A DNA stretch of 64,000 bases from assembly GCA_019925105.1 (NCBI GenBank), contig JAHGAU010000005.1, positions 1,860,001 through 1,924,000 on the forward strand. The letters run 5' to 3'. Positions 56,534 to 64,000 of this stretch are shown here, one piece after another (position 1 is the first letter of the stretch; every line of letters begins with the position of its first letter). The position numbers and the translations under genes are program-made. This DNA is from Niebla homalea. Its lineage: Eukaryota > Ascomycota > Lecanoromycetes > Lecanorales > Ramalinaceae. A model generated the notes under the pieces. That model was given only the letters and a program-made list of their open reading frames with translations, did no database searches and was not told where the DNA came from.

Positions 56534-58346
56534 CTACGCAATCCAAAACCACACCTTCTCCATCACGTTCTTCGGCACCGGCGGCACATCTTCCTCCTCC
56601 AACCGATCTGCCTCCGCCTTACCCGCCCACACATCAATGTCCTCCTTGCGATAGAACAGCGGGGTGCGGAACCAGAGTTTATGCCCCAGATACAGAACAA
56701 GAAAGATGGGCAAGGTGATGTAAGCAGCGAGCAGATTCCCCGCGCTGAAGTTGCCTGGGAAGAAGACCTGGAAGCCATTCGTGATGGTGACGATGACGAG
56801 GATGAACAAGGTCGCGTAGGAGGCGTACGGTTGACCCGGGGATCGGTAGGGGCGCATGTGGAGGATGCCGTTGTGAGAGAGGGCGCGGCGGAAGCGGAGG
56901 TATGTGATCTATGTATGATTGCCATCAGCGGTGAACTATAGTAGCGGAGACCGGGTCAGGGGGGCAAGGAAAATGTACCATAAGGACGATCCAGGCAATG
57001 TAGCCACTAATGGTCGTGAGGTTCACAAACCAGGTAAACACCTGCGCCGAACCACTGGACACATTGAGATAGACCAGACAAGCCAGCAATGCCGTTACCG
57101 CCACGCAGTAGTAAGGCACCCCATGGCGATTGCACGTCTTGAAGATCTTCGGCGCCTGCCCCGTTTTCGCCAGGGAGTAGAGCGATCGACTCCCCGCGAA
57201 CAGAAAGGAGTTGCCTGCTGACCACGCGCTCGTCAAGATGACGGCATTGACAACATGATTCAACCCCCTGATCCCCGCCCGCTGAATCCCCACCACGAAC
57301 GGACTCGCACCCGCATTGCCCGTCTTACTGTTCACAGCCTGCAAGAGATCCGGGTCCTTGCAACTCACGATGATGCTGATCACCAAGGTCCCCAGAATGT
57401 AGAAGAACAGCAACCGATAGATGAACCGCCTCGACGCCTTGGGGATATTCCGTCTCGGCGCCTCCGTCTCCCCCGCCGCCAACACGATCAACTCCGGGCT
57501 CAAGATGAAGGCGAACCCGCTCCTCACCAACGCTGTCCAGAACGCCAGAAACTTGCCCGTGTCCCCTGGTGCCTCGTACGGCTGAAAGGCGCCCGGCGGA
57601 TCCTTCCAGAACCGGAAGCCCAACCGATCATGCGTGGGCCCGCCCCCGAAGAACAACACCACCCCCAACACGATCAAGCCCAAGATCCCCAAGATCTTGA
57701 TACTCGCGAACCAGAACTCCGACTCGCCATACCAGCTCACGACAAAGATGTTCAAGATGACAATGGTGGCCAGGATGATGGTGATCCACACCGCCTCGGG
57801 GACCGGATTGCTCCAATACCCGATCACGATGTTGGCCGCGCTCACCTCGGCCGCCACCAGCATCGCGTACGCGTACCAGTAATTCCACCCGGCCGCGAAC
57901 GCCAGCGACGGTTCCATGTACCGGTGCACGTAGAAGGGCACGCTCGACCCGCTGAGCGGGATGTACGTCGCCAGCTCCGCCAGGTCCTGCATCACCACCC
58001 ACACGATCGCGCTGATCACGATGAAGCTCATGAAGAGCGGCGCCGGCCCCACCAGCGACAGCGTCGCGCCCGTGCCCACGAACAGCCCGGTCCCGATGCA
58101 GCCGCCGAGGGCGATGAGTTGGATGTGGCGCGATTTGAGCGCGCGCGTGGTCGAGCCGTATCTGGGGTCCGTGGGGATGTAGGAGGCTTCGATGGTGTCG
58201 GCACCGGCGCCAAGGGCTTTTTCATCGGCGGTGTAGTCGTGGGGATGGGGCTGGTGGAGGGCGCCATTATTGTCATGCGAGCTCAAGGAGCTGGTGTCCC
58301 CGGCGAGAGCGCCGTCCATGGGGTCTTTCTGGGAGCGGAATCTCAT
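56534..58346 (-). CDS. Amino-acid permease (AAT/YAT family)
   Basis: Exon 1 is 58346..56979, a 70-nt intron (GTACAT...TAG) follows, and exon 2 is 56908..56534; 580 aa. I start at MRFRSQKDPMDG; the frame runs upstream only from a GTG. A ~75-residue polar N-terminus leads to RALKSRHIQLIALGGCIGTGLFVGTG, the fungal amino-acid permease signature (shown in parts: RHIQLIALGG, IGTGLFVGTG). About twelve hydrophobic segments follow, with conserved YIPLSGS, AAGWNYWYAYA, FILSPELIVLAAGETEAPRRN, AWSAGNSFLFAGSRSLYSLA, and VFTWFVNLTTISGYIAWI at the intron. The polar C-terminus ends KVWFWIA. Family role: proton-coupled uptake of amino acids across the plasma membrane; substrate range cannot be read from the sequence. 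Splice sites and frame are intact. Confidence 0.92.
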
Positions 58347-59304
58347 GGTTGAGGGTGGAGGAGCAGGAGGAGGAGGAGGGTCAAGCGTGGCGGCAGAGAA
58401 AGGTTGAGGCGATGAGATCACCAATCCGAGGTGGAATGAAGCTCTGTTCCTCTTGAAGCTTCGACGGGTGAAGGAATGAGCAATCGACCCCACGGCGAAG
58501 AAGCTCGATCACCCAAGTAGGTGGGCTGCATGGTCGATCTTATCTCTCGGAAACTTTGGTGGCATTAGAATTTGGGAACAAGTAGATTTTGCGGGGAGCG
58601 CCAATACCAAGGCGTAGATATTCGGCCGAAAGCTTGTGGTTCCTAGACACTATTCAGACCCTAAGGCGAGCTTCACCCATAGTAATTGGAGAGGCAAAAG
58701 AGCTGACATGCCGATCCTGCATCCTCGCCTGGGCGGGCTCCCATAGTCTCGGTTTGCAGCGGGCCAGCGGGATATACTCGCGCAAAACAGCGGGGTGAGA
58801 AGACGTACAGAAAATGAGGGACCAACAGGAACAAGGAGCTAGACTTCGGCCACAACCGAGATGTGGACTCAGCCTATCAAGAGACGGGTCATTACGTACT
58901 CTTCTAGATTAAAATGTCTCACCCGCAACTAGGGCGTTTGGACTCAAGAATTTGCACAAGATTGTTCCACTGGACTGGCCCCATGTAGAGGGTAACAGCT
59001 GTCACCGCCGCCAGGGCGAATGACCTTGGTGCGGAGGGCTGGCGAAGATGACACGAAGCGAGCTGTCCCACAGAAGAGCAGCATCTTGCAGTTCACAAGG
59101 ATTACTCTACCGGTGTGAGAGTTTTTTACTCCTTGCTCCTAGAGGAAATCTGGAAGAACTCGTCAAGAGAGAAAAGCAACTGGTTGCCAGTCGTGACAGG
59201 TAAAGCTAGTATTGAGCTATTCTGCATACCTAACCCTCCGATGTGTAGTTGCTGGCGGCCGTGTAGAGGATCTAGGCCGGCATTGCCTTGATCCTTCAAT
59301 CCCC
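58347..59304. other. Intergenic region, 0.96 kb
   Basis: The permease promoter and the 3' end of the sugar-transporter gene. No additional gene seen. Confidence 0.5.
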
Positions 59305-61503
59305 TCAGATCTTGTTGAACCTCTCCGCGCCCTGGTAGAGGGGCGGCAGGGGCTCGATCCTCTGGCGGAGAATGTAGCGACGGATGTGCCAGATGGAATT
59401 CTTGATCTGGTAGGATGAGTGCTTCCACGTAGGTACCGAGAAGACCTGGTCTAGCTCTTCCAAGGTGAGTTCTGCGGATCATGTCAGCTCTGCTGGTATG
59501 ACCGGGATTCAATCATTTGCAACGTCGACGGGCTACGTACCTTTGGTCTCGGGCAAGAACAGAATGACGAGTACCCAAAGAATGAAACACCAAGCGGCAT
59601 ACCAGCCAAAGGCGCCTTGGGCTTTGAATGCCGTCAACATCGATGGGAAACTGAAGGCCAAGACGAAGTTGAATGCCCACAGGGTTGCGGTCGCCCAAGA
59701 CATCCCGACATCACGCACGTGGGTCGGGAAGGCTTCAGCAGAGTAAGAGAAGGGTACAGGACCCATTCCAGGGGAGTAGAAACACTCGAAGAGATACATC
59801 CCGGTGGTGATCATGGCAATGCGTGCTTTGCTATGTGAGATCTCTGAACCCGGAGGTGGCGGATCGATGAAGAACGACATGCCCATCCACAAGTGGAAGA
59901 TTCCCAGGAAGGGGAACGTGAAGATTACCAATGGTCGTCGTCCAAACTTGTCAATGGTAAAGAAGGCGGGCAATGCGAACACCCAGTTGAGAATGCCAGT
60001 ACCCATGGATGCCAGCAAAGCTGAGTTGAGACTGTAGCCGCCATCAAGGAAGATGTTCGTTGAGTAGTAAGCGATAATGTTTACCCCACAGAATTGTTGC
60101 CCAAACATAATGATCCAGGTCGCCTTTAAGAGATGATGTATCAGTGGCACTGAAGCTTTGCTTCGGATACAGAAGAGCACTCACCAAGGTAGCGCGTCGG
60201 TTTCGAGGCACCGCGAACAGATCGTAGAACATGGTGAAGAAATTCTTGCCCTTGTTGATTCTGTTCTCGAGCTCAACACCAATGTGCGTGTAGTAGAGAT
60301 CACGGCAAGCCTGCAAATCTGTGTTCCGCAACTTTTGGAAAGACTGGAAAGCCTTCTTGTGCTGGCCGTGCTGAATGAGCCAACGGGGAGATTCCGGGCA
60401 GAAGTAGACCTGCGCGCAGCAAATGAGCGGCATTACAACGGTCGAGCCAAGGATCAGTCGCCAGGCGAGGTTGGGAGTGAGGCCCCCAAACGCGACACCC
60501 ATGATGTTACCAATCTAATTTGGGCAGCCAAATCAGCAATTCATTACCCACAACGAAGAATCGATATGCTGGTTGCATGGCAATATGGTCTCCCGAGAGA
60601 TGAGGTTTTGTACGCGTATGGTGGCTTACCATGATACCGAATGCCGTCCAGACCTGCCACTGCATGACCAGCGCACCCCGGATACGGGCAGGAGCGCATT
60701 CTGCTGCATAGATGGGTACAGTGGCTGATTTGGTGCCAATACCGAGTCCAAGAAAGAGACGAGCAACAAAGAGATTGGGCCAGGATTGAACAACACCCTC
60801 CCAGATTGAAGCCAATGCCGCCACCATGCAAGAGATGAAGATTGTGCCTCGACGAGCAAAGAGCTTGTTCATCGGCTCTGTCAACCAGCATCCCAGCACG
60901 GCACATGCCAGATAAGGCGCGGAAACGACAAGACCTTGAATATTGTCGACCTGTTGTTGGCTTCCGAGCTTCTCTACAGTGATACCAAGGATCTGATGGG
61001 ACTGTCAGCTAAGCTGCCGCTATCATAATTCAGTCGAAGGAAGATATTCAGTAACTGACCTTTGTGTAGATGGCAACGGCGCCGTTGTTGACCGTCTCGT
61101 CCATGCCCTGAGTGGCCGCAGCCAGAGAACACATGGTACAGAGCCAGTACAACATGAAGGGATGATCCCATTTATTAGTCTTCTCTCGAAGGATGACATC
61201 CTTCTCTCCCGGCTCGAGGAAGTCCGCCTCTGCAACGGTATTGGGACTCTTTGAGATCCTGGCGCCCTTCTTCATGTTGTTCAGTTGATCCATCAGATCG
61301 TATTGTTGGCAGAAGGTTTCCACATCGCGCATAAGCTGTTCATCATCGACGCCCGCGAGAGGGTTCTCGAAATGGGCATTGAGATGTTCGCGGTCGCTGA
61401 TATCGATATCGAATACGCTTTGCTTTCGTCCCTTCTCTTCATAAGTGGCCGCCGATGAGCGATTGCCCGAGAGATCAGAACTTGTCTTCTTCTCGTCGGC
61501 CAT
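59305..61503 (-). CDS. MFS sugar transporter
   Basis: Five exons: 61503..61060, 60992..60630, 60514..60185, 60123..59541, 59471..59305; 628 aa. A long cytosolic N-terminus (~115 residues, DPLAGV-like motif in ENPLAGVDDEQLM) precedes the first membrane segment (WLCTMCSLAAATQGMDE). Sugar-porter signatures: GLGIGTKSATVPIYAAECAP, PESPRWL, GQQFCGVNIIAYYS, DKFGRRPL, SYSAEAFPTHVRDVG, and LPETKGTELTLEEL (split by the last intron). Twelve transmembrane segments are consistent with the hydropathy. Family role: facilitated or proton-coupled uptake of sugars or related polyols at the plasma membrane; substrate not predictable here. All introns are GT-AG, 61-115 nt. Confidence 0.92.
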
Positions 61504-63084
61504 GTTTGCGAATGGTTTGTTGTTGTCCTCAGTGGGAGAAGGCTGGTGGTGAATGAGAGGAGAAATGAAAAGAATGTAGGGTCAAGGCGTAAGAGTTGGG
61601 GAGTTCGGTTGAATGTACCGGCTTGACTGATTACACAAGGCTACGGGTTCATCGGCAAACGTACATCGCGATGACGTTAACTCGAGTAGTCATGGAACGA
61701 TATGAAGCATCTCATTTGTCGGAGGCTAGTGCCGAACCAGCCGATCTGACGCCAAGAGCGGGGAGCGGTATAGGCCAAATGCGGACTTAGGAAAGCACGC
61801 GCAAGGCACGGCGGCGTCAACTGACTCAAATCGTCAATTCGTCAAGCCGTCAAGCCGTCAGGCCGTGAAGCCGTCAAGGAGGGGTGGGGAATGGTAGGGA
61901 AAGAAGGCTCAGGAGGGTCAAGGCTCGCAAAATGCGGGGATTCAATTGGTGAATTTGACAAGTGGATCCTGTAGGCATCCTCTCGGGCTCCTTCACAGTT
62001 TTGACTTTTCTCGGCATGTGGTTTGCTAATGCATGATAGAGATAGCGGCTGTACCGTGGTATCACTTATCAGGCATTTATTCACGCTTGGTGACTGGTCT
62101 CAGCTGGTGGAGCAGATCAACGGCGTACTTCACGATCATCGATGTTTGCTGAATTGTCATTGGTGCTGTCGTATATAACCCAACTCCCTCCACCTTCATC
62201 GATTCGAACTACCCAGATGTACTTGATATCTGCCGACTTACCCTGCTTATACCAAACGTGCTGCAGGAGATGGTGCGGGTGGCGTACGCCTCACACTGCT
62301 AGCCAAGCTAAAGACAACCCGCCGAATTGGTTGACTTTTCGGCTTCCATGTGGTCGATGTTTGTGGGGAAAGCATGAAGGAGTCGCAAGCTCTGAGGTCA
62401 CAGCGCAGTGTCTGCCCGATTCGATTAATGACGCAGACGAAGTAAGGCTGTGGATGGCCTAATATGTTCTTCCTCACACGCACTTTGTTGTATTTTGTAC
62501 TCGCATGATCATGAATACCTTAGTGCAAGCCGTTCTTAAATGTCCCGCTCTAGTAGAAACACATGGTAAGGATGACCTTTGCGTTCTGTGAAGCATACTC
62601 GTCTTATGAGGAAAGCCATGTCTTCCATGCCCGGCCGACTGAAGATGGGTTGAAAGTGGAACCAAAAATCCACGAAGGGATGCTTCGGGTCGCGGCGGTA
62701 AATGGATTCAGACGAACAAATCCACTTGTTAGAACCCCAGACTGCGCCATGTTGACATTTCGAATACTATATCTTCTTTCTTTTGCTCGGTGGATTAATA
62801 CTCATTCTACCCTCCCCATAGCACAAGCCCACAAGCGGTCAAGCCAAGTCGAGCGGGCCTGCCTTCCATATAACGTTTCGACGGCAAGCCAATAGGATCT
62901 CCATGCCCAGGGTCACCAGGCTCTTCAGGCGGCTGCATTTCGAGTTCCCCATCATTATGCCTGTCTTGAAGCTCCCAGAACCCTTTCCTCGATGGTGGAG
63001 GACAAGGACATGGCGTAGTGGCTATCCAGCCCACCCTCACTGCAGGGCCAGACGCATACAGATCGTCGCGGCGTCCGCAGGGAA
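61504..63084. other. 1.6 kb intergenic region
   Basis: Includes the sugar-transporter promoter and a short minisatellite at 61832-61878. The frames at 62.1-62.9 kb show no conserved features. Confidence 0.45.
61832..61878. repeat. CGTCAAGC-type minisatellite
   Basis: Five imperfect 8-9 bp units (CGTCAATT, CGTCAAGC, CGTCAAGC, CGTCAGGC, CGTGAAGC, ending CGTCAAGG) about 350 bp upstream of the sugar-transporter start. Confidence 0.8.
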
Positions 63085-63561
63085 TCATGTAGCATTCATC
63101 GTCTCTTGCAACTTGCCAACGAACCTCTCCCACTCCGTATCCGCAATCGTGTTCTCCCCCTCTTCAGCAACGCTCACACCCTCTGGTGCAGCTACACCCA
63201 TTGTTCGCAATGTCTCTCCCAACGCCCCCGCCATCTCTGCATCGTTGCAAGCCCACGTCCACGGCCTCAGTTTCGCTTCTTCTGTGCCTTCATTGCCCAG
63301 GCCGTTGTTGAACGCCTTCAGCAACAGTAAAGCCCAGGTCGCTGCCTTGACGGAAACTGGAGCACTGGCGGCGGATGAAGGGAGGGGGCCCTCGACGTGG
63401 ACATAGCAAGCGGCTGGGTTGATGAGGAAGAGGAGATCTCCAGGTGGGTTCAAAGGGACATGGCGGACGGAGATATGCCAATGGTTGGGAATGTTACCGG
63501 AAGGGGCGAGTGGACGGCGGGGGAGGCTGTTGAAGGTGGCGACGAGTTGGGATGGGTCCAT
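63085..63561 (-). CDS. Conserved-looking hypothetical protein
   Basis: A single-exon gene of 158 aa starting MDPSQLVATFNSLPRRPL; a GTG two codons upstream is ignored. The sequence looks like a compact folded protein: GNIPNHWHISVRHVPLNPPGD, LLFLINPAACYVHVEG, then KAATWALLLLKAFNNGL and LRPWTWACNDAEMAGALGETL. It closes with a helical acidic end. No signal peptide, membrane segment or catalytic motif. The codon pattern and composition favour this strand over the overlapping plus-strand frames. I do not recognise the family. Confidence 0.6.
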   Translation of the reverse strand: MDPSQLVATFNSLPRRPLAPSGNIPNHWHISVRHVPLNPPGDLLFLINPAACYVHVEGPLPSSAASAPVSVKAATWALLLLKAFNNGLGNEGTEEAKLRPWTWACNDAEMAGALGETLRTMGVAAPEGVSVAEEGENTIADTEWERFVGKLQETMNAT

Positions 63562-64000
63562 CGTCACACGTGATACGATGCGGTCACGGAGTAATGGTGA
63601 TTGAGAGGCTTCAGACAGGTAACAGCTTTTGAATACTTTGGGAGTGGGCGGAGTCTTGCTTTTAGATTGGGAGGAAAAAGATACGGTCGCGTCACTATGA
63701 TGTCCTCTTCGTACCGAGAGAGCTCATAGTTCTAAACCGAAAGAATTTGGTCCGTTATCGACTTTCGTCCGCACATTCTCAGCTTGCCTTGATGAATAGA
63801 TTCGTATTTCAGGTTCAGCATACCGACGCGAAGGCTTACTGTCAGCATAGGTGTAGGCACGGTGGTGTCGCATGGATTGTTACTGAGCCGTCATGCAAGC
63901 CGTGCCAAGAGAGGTATATTAGAGCACCTAAACGTACATCTCAGTACACATGAGCATTTTCCGCATTTCCTGCAGATAGATTTTTGTCCTCCTTCATGCA
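63562..64000. other. Window end, no gene seen
   Basis: The last 439 bp hold the presumed promoter of the hypothetical gene and no further supported feature. Confidence 0.45.

Noticed and set aside
57255..58352. 365-codon plus-strand frame over the amino-acid permease gene
   Set aside because: Antisense His/Arg/Pro-rich frame; the permease motifs are unambiguous on the other strand.
62903..63406. Plus-strand frame opposite the hypothetical gene at 63085-63561
   Set aside because: Low-complexity Ser/Pro/Ala product; the minus-strand protein looks compact and folded.
1..64000. Secondary-metabolite cluster, CRISPR array, bacterial-type operon or intact transposon
   Set aside because: No synthase, P450 set, direct-repeat array, polycistronic spacing, transposase or terminal repeats were found.

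Overview
The window is nuclear DNA of a filamentous ascomycete (Pezizomycotina; a Dothideomycete is my best guess, not proven). Genes are single units on both strands with short GT-AG introns, mostly 49-140 nt. There are no operons or bacterial signals. The gene set is fungal: TAF4, YSH1, LAMMER kinase, PRP18, SAP18, GPI3, DBP6 and SEC65, together with the fungal families NmrA, DUF7730 and DUF6594.

Layout. 0-16 kb is mostly housekeeping: RCM1 (rRNA methyltransferase), TAF4 (TFIID), YSH1 (mRNA 3'-end endonuclease), a LAMMER kinase with a polyQ tract, a 3.3 kb gene-poor and repeat-rich stretch, and PRP18 (splicing). 16-26 kb holds an NmrA-like reductase, SAP18 with a Gly/Arg-rich tail, a decayed NmrA-like gene, a secreted unknown protein and a GNAT acetyltransferase. 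26-39 kb mixes two housekeeping genes (GPI3, ribokinase) with accessory signalling genes: a Ser/Thr kinase with a helical N-terminus, a caspase-like/pseudokinase fusion, and a decayed DUF6594 membrane-protein gene. 39-43 kb returns to housekeeping (DBP6, SEC65). 43-55 kb is accessory: a tandem DUF7730 pair, a very large Ser/Thr-rich secreted protein, a small secreted protein and an aminoglycoside-phosphotransferase-like pseudogene. 55-64 kb holds a small unknown protein, an amino-acid permease, a sugar transporter and a conserved hypothetical.

How the genes fit together. Several act in RNA and gene expression (TAF4 transcription, YSH1 cleavage, PRP18 and the LAMMER kinase in splicing, SAP18 as a histone-deacetylase/exon-junction partner, RCM1 and DBP6 in ribosome assembly). 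They look like an ordinary mix of neighbours rather than one pathway. The least ordinary part is 29.5-39 kb, where an active-type kinase and a caspase-pseudokinase fusion resemble the pieces of fungal cell-death and non-self-recognition machinery.

A warning for users: four conserved genes, at least two of them normally essential (TAF4, PRP18), each carry a single off-frame base, usually in a short homopolymer, and the caspase-pseudokinase gene has two. The simplest explanation is indel errors in the assembly, so intact-looking frames matter more here than exact frame continuity.
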